Positions 8,293 through 14,589 of a stretch of DNA of 25,751 bases are shown piece by piece (the stretch's first letter is position 1; each line of letters begins with the position of its first letter). The stretch is taken from assembly GCA_964468805.1 (NCBI GenBank), contig CAYXWM010000045.1:1-25751 (forward strand). Reading direction: 5' to 3'. Under the pieces are notes generated by a model. The model was given only the letters and a program-made list of their open reading frames with translations. It was not told where the DNA came from and searched no databases. This DNA comes from CAYXWM01 sp964468805 (GTDB lineage Bacteria > Bacillota > Clostridia > Lachnospirales > WRBF01). A program made the translations under genes and the position numbers.

Positions 8293-9791
8293 GCAGAACG
8301 CTCCTTTCGAAATTTTGCAACAATGCGTTTAAAGAATTTTAATTGAGAAATTACCAAGAAAGCAATTACAATAACGAAAAACAAACTTATAGGTCTTGTA
8401 AAAAATGGAGCAAGGCTACCTTCGCTAAGCTTTAAAGCACGTCTTAAGTTGGAGTCTGCCATATTACCTAAAACTACGCCCAACAAAAATGGTGCCGCCG
8501 GGAACTTGGCATAGCTCAACAAGAAACCTGCAATACCGAAAATAAACATTATATTTATATCGAAGAAGTTACCGCGAATAACATAAGAACCTATACCGCA
8601 AAAAACAAAAATAATAGGCATAAGAGCTTCTTTTTTTATTGATAAAATCTTTACGGTTATTTTAGAAACAAGCAGTGCAATGAAAAACATTGCCACTGAA
8701 GATATTAACAAGAAAACTGAAATCTGATATAAAAATTCAGGTGTTTCACGCATAAGTAAGGGACCCGGTCTGTAACCGTGCATCCAAAAAGCTGCCAGAA
8801 GAACAGCAGCGGAAGTGCTCCCGGGTACTGCAAGGGAAAGAACAGGAATAATTGCACCGCCTACACAGGCGTTATTACCGGCTTCCGATGAAATAACTCC
8901 TGTATAAGAGCCTTTTCCGAATTCCTCAGGTTTTTTGCTAACTGTCTTTGATGCCCAATATGAAAGCCAACCGCCAACGTCCTCTCCAACACCCGGAATA
9001 ATACCTACAAACACACCCATAAGAGAAGAACGTATTATTGCGAAACCGTTTTTAAGTAATATAGGCAAACCCTCGGATATGTTTAGCTTTGTTGCAGGCA
9101 TAACCTTTTTGGTTTCTTTTTTGAAGCTTCTTATTATTTCCGGGAAACCAAACAAAGCAATCATCATAGGTATCAATTGTATACCTGCCTTCAGATTTAA
9201 GATTCCGAAAGAAAAGCGAGGATATGCTCCTACAGTGTCTAAACCTACCTGTGATATAATAAGCCCTAAAAATCCTGACATCCAGCCTTTTAACGAATCT
9301 CCGCCCGAGGCTAAGTTGCCACAAATAACGATGCCGAATAATGCAAGAAGGAAAAATTCGTAGGTTTGGAAACTAAGACCGATTGTGCTTAAGAAAGGTG
9401 TAAGGGTTAAAACGCAAATAACGCTTATTATTGTGCCTAATGCGGAAGCACCGGCCGCTAAAAATATTGCTAACCCTGCCTTACCCTGCCGACTTAATGG
9501 ATAACCGTCCATTGCTGTTGCCGCAGAAGCCGGTGTACCGGGAATATTAAGCAAAATGGCAGATTGGCATCCACCGGAAATAGAACCAACATAAACCCCA
9601 ATTAATGAAACCAGAGCAGTCTCTTTTGAAAGGCTAAAAGTAAGCCCTGTTAATAACGCCACTGCCATTGTGGACGTAAGCCCGGGCAACATACCAACTA
9701 ACAAACCAAAAAATACCGAAACAATAAGAGTAAGAAAATTAATTGGTTCAAAAGTAGTTGCTAACGCTTGAATCAAAAAGTCAAGAGCCAT
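8289..9791 (-). CDS. tctA: Tripartite tricarboxylate transporter, large membrane subunit TctA
   Basis: This is the large transmembrane subunit of a TTT-type secondary carrier, which works with a small membrane subunit and an extracellular binding protein. The 500-residue protein is strongly hydrophobic, with about a dozen spans. It carries the TctA hallmark LLVGMLPGLTSTMAVALLTG, then GVYVGSISGGCQSAILLNIP, GTPASAATAMDGYPLSRQGK and, in the second half, GVGEDVGGWLSYWASK. Its ATG overlaps the end of tctB (TAG then ATG), and its own stop overlaps the next gene. TTT systems are best known for citrate and other carboxylates. The operon here points to a uronate or related sugar acid, which is inference. 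Confidence 0.93.
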   Translation of the reverse strand: MALDFLIQALATTFEPINFLTLIVSVFFGLLVGMLPGLTSTMAVALLTGLTFSLSKETALVSLIGVYVGSISGGCQSAILLNIPGTPASAATAMDGYPLSRQGKAGLAIFLAAGASALGTIISVICVLTLTPFLSTIGLSFQTYEFFLLALFGIVICGNLASGGDSLKGWMSGFLGLIISQVGLDTVGAYPRFSFGILNLKAGIQLIPMMIALFGFPEIIRSFKKETKKVMPATKLNISEGLPILLKNGFAIIRSSLMGVFVGIIPGVGEDVGGWLSYWASKTVSKKPEEFGKGSYTGVISSEAGNNACVGGAIIPVLSLAVPGSTSAAVLLAAFWMHGYRPGPLLMRETPEFLYQISVFLLISSVAMFFIALLVSKITVKILSIKKEALMPIIFVFCGIGSYVIRGNFFDINIMFIFGIAGFLLSYAKFPAAPFLLGVVLGNMADSNLRRALKLSEGSLAPFFTRPISLFFVIVIAFLVISQLKFFKRIVAKFRKERSA

Positions 9792-10304
9792 CTATCCCAT
9801 TAACCCCCTTATAAATTCGGCAGGCTCCGGAAGCGGAACGCCAAAAATAACTTGAAACATAACATAAATTATAGCAACGGTGGAAGTTGAAAGAATTAAT
9901 ACCTTTAATATACTTCCTGCTTTTAAGAAAAGCATAAATACCATTAAGAAAATCCAAGTAGCAATTACAAAGCCTAAATAAGGAAGTAAGATATAAACAT
10001 AAAGACCCATTAAAATAAGACCAACACAGGCCCTTTTAGCAACATCCGAAAATAAAAAGTCTTTAGAACCGTCTTTAACAGCAGTGAAAATTTCTTTTAT
10101 ATGAGTTCCGTTCAAGCTTCTCTTAAACAGCATAACAGAACAAATAAACAACCCAACGCCCATTATAAAAGACAGCAAACCGGGAGAATAATAAAATACG
10201 TCTCCGGAATCAAAATACATTCTTATACTTTCAACAATAACGAATATTGAAATGAAACCCATAATAAGCGAACTTATAAAGTCCACGTGATTACGTTTTT
10301 CCAA
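9792..10304 (-). CDS. tctB: Tripartite tricarboxylate transporter, small membrane subunit TctB
   Basis: This is the small membrane subunit with four predicted spans, for example DFISSLIMGFISIFVIVES, YYSPGLLSFIMGVGLFICSV, a pair around ACVGLILMGLYVYILLPYLG, and the C-terminal ILKVLILSTSTVAIIYVMFQ. The end, FGVPLPEPAEFIRGLMG, is typical of TctB. The frame is open up to 10349, but a TTG at 10304 follows a strong GGAGGTG and gives 170 residues, the usual size. An upstream in-frame ATG at 10319 has no such site. It abuts tctA. A terminator-like hairpin lies between it and tctC. Confidence 0.88.
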   Translation of the reverse strand: MEKRNHVDFISSLIMGFISIFVIVESIRMYFDSGDVFYYSPGLLSFIMGVGLFICSVMLFKRSLNGTHIKEIFTAVKDGSKDFLFSDVAKRACVGLILMGLYVYILLPYLGFVIATWIFLMVFMLFLKAGSILKVLILSTSTVAIIYVMFQVIFGVPLPEPAEFIRGLMG

Positions 10305-10328
10305 ACAAGACACCTCCATACAGGCAAT

Positions 10329-10378
10329 AAAACCGGTCTGCTTAAGCAAGGGTAAGCTTGAGGCTACAGACCGGTTTT
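10329..10378 (-). terminator. Attenuating terminator between tctC and tctB
   Basis: On the minus strand a 9-bp perfect stem ACCGGTCTG/CAGACCGGT is followed by a short T-run (TTTTATTG). The loop contains a smaller AAGC/GCTT pair. It lies 26 bases after the tctC stop and 24 bases before the tctB start. Its likely effect is partial termination, giving more binding protein than membrane subunits, plus protection of the tctC mRNA 3' end. Confidence 0.75.
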
Positions 10379-10404
10379 AAATTAACAAACTATATTTTTT
10401 TATA

Positions 10405-11508
10405 TTATGGACGTGGAATACCAACAGTTTCAGGAGAAATCTTTGCACTGCCTGTATCGAACAATGTCCAGCAAACAATTGAAGCTAATTTGTCAAGATA
10501 TTCTTTAGTTTGCTCTATGCCATATCCAAAGATTACCATGCCTTTAGATTCTGCAAGAGCTTTAAATGAATCAGATTCAACTGCAACTTTATACGCTTCG
10601 TCTATTTTAGAAATTACATCTTCAGGAGTTTCTTTAGGAACAAGAATACCGAAAGATTCGCCAACAGGAAGTAACTTAGACATTTCAGGTGCTACGTTTT
10701 TAATTGAAGGAATAACGATTTCACCGTCAACACCATCGATTACAAGGTCGTTGTCACTAAGACAAGCAAGGCCTACTAAGTCACCGGAGCGAAGAAGATC
10801 AATCATTTCCATAGAAAGTTGAACGTTCATATCAACTTCACCTGAAAGGGTTGCTGTAATAGCAGGGTTACCACCTTCATAAGGAATATGTTCAAAAGTT
10901 ACGCCAACGCCTTCTGCAAATACTGTTGCACCGATATGACCGCCTGTGCCTATACCTGCACTACCAACAGTAATTTTTCCGGGATTTGCTTTCATAGCTT
11001 CAATAAGTTCATCAATTGTTTTGTATGGTGAATCTTTTCTGACTGTAACAACGTTAGGTGAAAAAGCTGCGTCCCAAACAACCCAGTCTTTATAGCTGTT
11101 TTCTGTAAGACCCATAACTTGAGAGTTAGTAAAAGCCATCATACCATGGCCAAGAATTTTGTAGCCATCTCTTGATGAATCATAAACGTCTTGCATACCA
11201 ACAGAACCACTGGCTCCGGGCATGTTTGTTACAGGCATTCTTTTACCTAAAACATTTGCCATTTCGTCAGTAAGAGCTCTAACAGTTAAGTCTGTACCAC
11301 CGCCGGGATTCCAAGGAACAATAACGGAAATATCTTTGGTTGGATAGTTACTTGCAGTAGAGGGTTGTTGAGCATTTTGCCCGCCTTCAGCCGCAGTTGA
11401 AGGTGATGGTGAAGGTGTGGGGTTTGATTGTCCACAACCTGCCAATGCAGTTACTGTAAGACATACAGCTACACCTAAAGCAAGAGTTTTTCTGATTTTG
11501 TTAAGCAT
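10405..11508 (-). CDS. tctC: TTT transporter substrate-binding lipoprotein TctC
   Basis: This is the extracellular binding protein of the transporter. The N-terminus is a lipoprotein signal (LNKIRKTLALGVAVCL, lipobox LAGC with the lipidated Cys25), followed by a Ser/Pro/Ala-rich spacer to about residue 50, which suits a Gram-positive cell-surface lipoprotein. The mature domain has the TctC/Bug hallmarks ISVIVPWNPGGGTDLTVRAL, NMPGASGSVGMQDVYDSSRD, DGYKILG and VTFEHIPYEGGNPAITATLS. The ATG at 11508 follows AGGAGGAG. It is the first gene of the nine-gene operon. The ligand is probably a sugar acid because the rest of the operon degrades glucuronate; it is not readable from sequence. Confidence 0.93.
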   Translation of the reverse strand: MLNKIRKTLALGVAVCLTVTALAGCGQSNPTPSPSPSTAAEGGQNAQQPSTASNYPTKDISVIVPWNPGGGTDLTVRALTDEMANVLGKRMPVTNMPGASGSVGMQDVYDSSRDGYKILGHGMMAFTNSQVMGLTENSYKDWVVWDAAFSPNVVTVRKDSPYKTIDELIEAMKANPGKITVGSAGIGTGGHIGATVFAEGVGVTFEHIPYEGGNPAITATLSGEVDMNVQLSMEMIDLLRSGDLVGLACLSDNDLVIDGVDGEIVIPSIKNVAPEMSKLLPVGESFGILVPKETPEDVISKIDEAYKVAVESDSFKALAESKGMVIFGYGIEQTKEYLDKLASIVCWTLFDTGSAKISPETVGIPRP

Positions 11509-11563
11509 TGATACTCCTCCTAAATCTTGTATAATACGGATTCTTATAGGTATACTTAGTTGC

Positions 11564-11705
11564 GTTCCACTACGCTAACGGCAATCTTCTGGGCTTACCC
11601 ATTCCTTGTTATAATCTACCTACACAAATTTGTTATGCGTCGAAGCTTATAACAAAGAATAGTAAAATAACAAGCTTAAAAATCCTGCCATTTTGTTAGT
11701 GGAAC
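11564..11705. repeat. Long imperfect inverted repeat upstream of tctC
   Basis: GTTCCACTA (11564-11572) is repeated inverted as TAGTGGAAC (11697-11705). Inside, ATTCCTTGTTATAA (11601-11614) is repeated inverted with one mismatch at 11647-11660. Further TTGTTAT/ATAACAA copies lie at 11630-11636 and 11667-11673. The arms cover much of the 230-bp gap between lacI and tctC. It could be a regulatory dyad in the tctC leader or the remains of a small inverted-repeat element. I found no convincing -35/-10 pair for tctC in this gap. Confidence 0.55.
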
Positions 11706-11738
11706 ATATCCCGGTTAAGAACCTGTATAAGGCGTATT

Positions 11739-12791
11739 TTACCGCCTAATTAACTTGACGGATTCTCCTATATGGAGGGTACAGTCAAGTTTTGTTTGAA
11801 TATAGTCTGACGGTTGTTGGGTAAGTTGGAGCTTGCTAAATAAAATTTCTGCTGCAAGTTTTCCCATTTCTTTACCCGGTTGGGACACACAAGTGTAGCA
11901 AATTTCATTCATTTCAATCCATTTTGGACGACCGAATATGGCAACCGATAATCTGTCGGGTATTTTTACATTTTGGGATTTTAAAAATTTAATACCACCT
12001 TCGGCTAATATATATTGTCCGAAAATAACGGCAGTAATGCTGTTATCTGACAGAATATCTTTAGTCAGCCTTGCACCTTCTTCGTGAGTTAATATATTAG
12101 CTATTTTTACAAGGTTTTCCTCATAAGGTAGGCCGTTGTCCATACAAGCCTTCTTAAAACCTTCATAACGCTCACCAAGGTTAGAAATAGGTGTATCCCA
12201 ATATACAAGTGCAATTTTTCTGTGTCCGCAATCAATAATATGCTGGGTTAACTTATAGGCTGCGCTAAAGTTGTCACTGCTTATAAAGTCGTAATCAGAT
12301 ATACCGTCTAAAGGTCGTTCTATAGCCACAAAGGGTAATCCATGTTCACGTATATAAGTAGTGTTTTTCGTTCCCTCATGAGTAGGAATAATTAGATATC
12401 CATCTACCCTAAGAGCTGCCATGCGTTCTAAAATTTCCAGCTCACGCTTCGGCTCATCAAAGGTATTGCATATAGAAAGAACAAAGCTGTTTTCATTAAC
12501 TGTCTTTTCAATATATGTAAATATGCTCACAAAAAAAGGATTTTCAAATTGTGGCGTTAAAACAGCAATAATTCCTCTTTTTTTGCCCTTTAAGCTGCTG
12601 GCGATTGCACTTTTTACATAATTCAGCTCTTTTGCAGCAGCCAAAACCTTTTTTCGTGTTTCGTTAGCTATGTAACGTTCCTTTGAATCGTTCAAAACGT
12701 ATGAAACGGTAGCTATAGATGTGCCTGCAAGCTCTGCTACGTCACGTACCGTTGGGTGTTTAACCACCCTGGCTTGTCTTTGCTGTTTCAC
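11739..12791 (-). CDS. LacI-family transcriptional regulator
   Basis: This is a LacI/GalR repressor of 350 residues. The N-terminal helix-turn-helix is PTVRDVAELAGTSIATVSYV (about residues 13-32), followed by the hinge segment ELNYVKSAIASSLKGKK with its conserved Leu. The periplasmic-binding-like effector domain runs from GIIAVLTPQFENPFF, through YLIIPTHEG, RPLDGISDYDFISSDNF and GHRKIALVYWD, to the end. The start is GTG at 12791, with AAGGAG 8 bases upstream. It is oriented with the uronate operon, 230 bp upstream of tctC, and divergent from the second Gfo/Idh gene. LacI-type palindromes lie in the divergent region, so it probably controls the uronate genes and the surface-protein block. The effector is unknown. 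Confidence 0.93.
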   Translation of the reverse strand: MKQQRQARVVKHPTVRDVAELAGTSIATVSYVLNDSKERYIANETRKKVLAAAKELNYVKSAIASSLKGKKRGIIAVLTPQFENPFFVSIFTYIEKTVNENSFVLSICNTFDEPKRELEILERMAALRVDGYLIIPTHEGTKNTTYIREHGLPFVAIERPLDGISDYDFISSDNFSAAYKLTQHIIDCGHRKIALVYWDTPISNLGERYEGFKKACMDNGLPYEENLVKIANILTHEEGARLTKDILSDNSITAVIFGQYILAEGGIKFLKSQNVKIPDRLSVAIFGRPKWIEMNEICYTCVSQPGKEMGKLAAEILFSKLQLTQQPSDYIQTKLDCTLHIGESVKLIRR

Positions 12792-12822
12792 CTTAACAAC
12801 TCCTTAGGTAAATTTTACTTGT

Positions 12823-12851
12823 TAATTATGTATGCTACGCATAATTGTCAA
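12823..12851 (-). promoter_or_regulatory. Promoter of the LacI-family gene with a spacer palindrome
   Basis: On the minus strand TTGACA (12846-12851) stands exactly 17 bp from TAATTA (12823-12828). The spacer holds an inverted repeat AATTATG/CATAATT (12824-12846), a plausible operator. The start codon is 32 bases downstream of the -10 box. Confidence 0.65.
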
Positions 12852-12915
12852 AAAAGTCAAGTAACATTTCCGAGAATAAAAGGAATTACGGCGAAAAGCA
12901 TTCAATAATTACCAT

Positions 12916-12927
12916 CTAAACGTTTAC
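12916..12927. promoter_or_regulatory. LacI-type operator CTAAACGTTTAC
   Basis: It matches the 12-bp palindrome GTAAACGTTTAC at 11 of 12 positions and has the central AACGTT expected of LacI/GalR sites. Its right half, with the next A, forms the TTTACA -35 box (12923-12928) of a plus-strand promoter. Confidence 0.7.
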
Positions 12928-12951
12928 ATATTTTGATAAAAAAAATACAAT
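12923..12951 (+). promoter_or_regulatory. Promoter for the second Gfo/Idh gene
   Basis: TTTACA at 12923-12928 and TACAAT at 12946-12951 are separated by 17 bp. One operator overlaps the -35 box and a second begins about 35 bp after the -10 box, a typical repression layout. A weaker alternative is TATAAT at 13106-13111, close to the gene, which lacks a good -35 box. Confidence 0.5.
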
Positions 12952-12985
12952 TACTTTGAAATCAGCTCAATTTATTTACACTTGG

Positions 12986-12997
12986 GTAAACGTTTAC
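12986..12997. promoter_or_regulatory. LacI-type operator GTAAACGTTTAC
   Basis: A perfect 12-bp palindrome, identical to those at 14065 and 14555, in the region between the LacI-family gene and the divergent Gfo/Idh gene. It is 70 bp from the 12916 site, about seven helical turns, so one repressor tetramer could bind both. Confidence 0.75.
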
Positions 12998-13143
12998 TTG
13001 TTAGCCATGTTACTCAATACTCATAAATTTGTCAAGTGTTTTTTAGAGATTACTAAGAAAATTTAAAATGAGAAAATAAATATGGCTTTTTTTTTATGGT
13101 ACTAGTATAATAAGCAAGCATAAAAACAATTCGGAGGTGGCGT

Positions 13144-14229
13144 ATGCAAAAAAGCGATGGAATGAATTATGCTCCAACAGGCAAATCACGCCCTGTAGTA
13201 GAGAAAGGCGAGTTTAATTTTGCCGTGACTGCCTTGGAGCATGGTCATATTTATGGAATGACTAACGGACTTTTGGAAGCCGGTGCAACACTTAAATATG
13301 TTTATGATAAGGATAGCGAAAAAGTAAAAAATTTTTGCAAAAGATATCCCGACGTAAAAATTGCATCCTGCCTTGATCAAATCTTACAAGACAAAGAAGT
13401 ACAGCTTGTGGCGGCAGCCGATATAACCTCTGACCGATGGGCTTTGGGTAAAAATGTTATGGAGCATGGAAAAGACTATTTTACAGACAAGGCTCCTTTT
13501 ACAACACTTGAACAAATAAGCCAAGCAAAATCCGCAGTTATATCAACAGGTCAGAAATATATGGTTTATTTCAGCGAAAGGCTTCATGTTGAGGGTGCAG
13601 TCTATGCCGGGCAGTTAATAAAAGACGGAGTAATAGGACAAGTTGTTCAAGTTTTGGGGCTTGGCCCTCACCGCCTTACACCGGAGGCCCGACCCGATTG
13701 GTTTTTCAAAAAAGAAAAATACGGCGGAATTTTATGCGATATCGGCAGCCATCAGATAGAGCAGTTCCTTTATTTTTCAGGGGCCAAAGATGCTAAAGTG
13801 CTTCACAGTAAGGTTGGTAATTATAATAATCCACAATATCCGGAACTTGAAGATTTCGGCGATGCTACACTTTTAGCTGATAACGGAGCAACCAATTATT
13901 TTAGAGTAGACTGGCTTAACCCTGATGGTTTAGGGGTTTGGGGTGATGGAAGGCTTTTTATCTTAGGCACAAAAGGTTACATTGAAGTAAGAAAGTATAT
14001 TAACTTAGGGGTAGATACCCGGTCAGATAATGTATTCTTTGTAACTGATGAAAGGGAGCATAATGTAAACGTTTACGGAAAAATTGGTTTTCCTTTTTTT
14101 GGTGAAATGATCTTAGACTGCTTAAACAGAACTGAAAAGGCAATGACTCAGGAGCATATTTTTAAAGCATCAACCTTATGTATAGAAGCTCAGATGATGG
14201 CACAAAAAATTGAAAACGGGAAATTATAA
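13144..14229 (+). CDS. Second Gfo/Idh/MocA-family oxidoreductase
   Basis: This is an NAD(P)-dependent oxidoreductase-family protein of 361 residues with unknown substrate. The nucleotide-binding part is FNFAVTALEHGHIYGMTNGL, the variant seen in the subfamily with HGH in place of a classic GxGxxG. DKAPF stands where most members have EKP, so the catalytic Lys is kept and Glu is replaced by Asp. The second domain has YGGILCDIGSHQIEQFLYFS, the conserved GG-L-D-G-H catalytic region. The ATG at 13144 follows GGAGGTG. An operator palindrome lies inside the coding sequence at 14065-14076. The surface-protein gene follows after 360 bp. It is distinct from the Gfo/Idh protein in the TTT operon. It may oxidise a sugar or sugar acid from the same source, which is inference. 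Confidence 0.87.
   Translation: MQKSDGMNYAPTGKSRPVVEKGEFNFAVTALEHGHIYGMTNGLLEAGATLKYVYDKDSEKVKNFCKRYPDVKIASCLDQILQDKEVQLVAAADITSDRWALGKNVMEHGKDYFTDKAPFTTLEQISQAKSAVISTGQKYMVYFSERLHVEGAVYAGQLIKDGVIGQVVQVLGLGPHRLTPEARPDWFFKKEKYGGILCDIGSHQIEQFLYFSGAKDAKVLHSKVGNYNNPQYPELEDFGDATLLADNGATNYFRVDWLNPDGLGVWGDGRLFILGTKGYIEVRKYINLGVDTRSDNVFFVTDEREHNVNVYGKIGFPFFGEMILDCLNRTEKAMTQEHIFKASTLCIEAQMMAQKIENGKL
14065..14076. promoter_or_regulatory. Intragenic operator GTAAACGTTTAC
   Basis: A perfect copy of the palindrome sits inside the Gfo/Idh coding region, at the codons for VNVY, about 490 bp upstream of the 14555 copy. With the flanking T it is TGTAAACGTTTACG, one base from the CcpA cre consensus, so CcpA is an alternative binder. 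Confidence 0.55.
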
Positions 14230-14589
14230 AAAAATATTTAATTTTTATGTTAAAAATTTGTCAAGGTGCTTGTTAAGTAAAATTCTACAAGCAGAACCCT
14301 TTAGCACTCTTGTGTAATTGAAACAAAATAGCACCATGTATTTTGTGAAATTCTACAAATCTTTTATTTGCTAACTAACGTTTATTGACTTAAATATTGA
14401 TAACGCATAAAATATTAACAAGTAAACGATTGCTTAAACTTTTCTATGTTATTAATAAGTGATTTTTAGTTTACACAAGTTGTCCAACTCCTTTAGTTTA
14501 ATTAAACCGGGGAAGAGGTGAAAATTACATATAAAGTATAGTTTAGCGAAATAAGTAAACGTTTACCTAATTAAACCGGGAGGTATTTA
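14230..14589 (+). promoter_or_regulatory. Leader and promoter region of the surface-protein gene
   Basis: This 360-bp gap has no gene. A strong promoter is visible: TTGACT at 14385-14390, a 17-bp spacer, and TAAAAT at 14408-14413. An operator-like GTAAACGATTGC (14422-14433) sits at the expected transcription start. Upstream, an imperfect hairpin with the pair ACAAAATA/TATTTTGT (about 14312-14360) may end the preceding transcript. A 13-bp direct repeat TAATTAAACCGGG occurs at 14499-14511 and 14568-14580, the second copy leading into the ribosome site. Confidence 0.6.
14555..14566. promoter_or_regulatory. LacI-type operator GTAAACGTTTAC before the surface-protein gene
   Basis: A perfect 12-bp palindrome 23 bp upstream of the start codon and about 140 bp downstream of the likely promoter. 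A protein bound here would block elongation or loop to the upstream sites. Confidence 0.7.

Noticed and set aside
8935..9363. Open frames on both strands inside tctA
   Set aside because: They overlap the conserved TctA sequence and have no ribosome site or family likeness.
10358..10822. A 154-codon plus-strand frame opposite tctC
   Set aside because: It runs through the attenuator hairpin and opposite a clear TctC protein, with no protein likeness.
13023..13143. A short gene or small RNA before the second Gfo/Idh gene
   Set aside because: The stretch is AT-rich leader with a TATAAT box only; no frame with a ribosome site or stable fold was seen.
14312..14360. A Rho-independent terminator after the second Gfo/Idh gene
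   Set aside because: The imperfect hairpin is very AT-rich and lacks a clean T-run, so I mention it in the leader region only.
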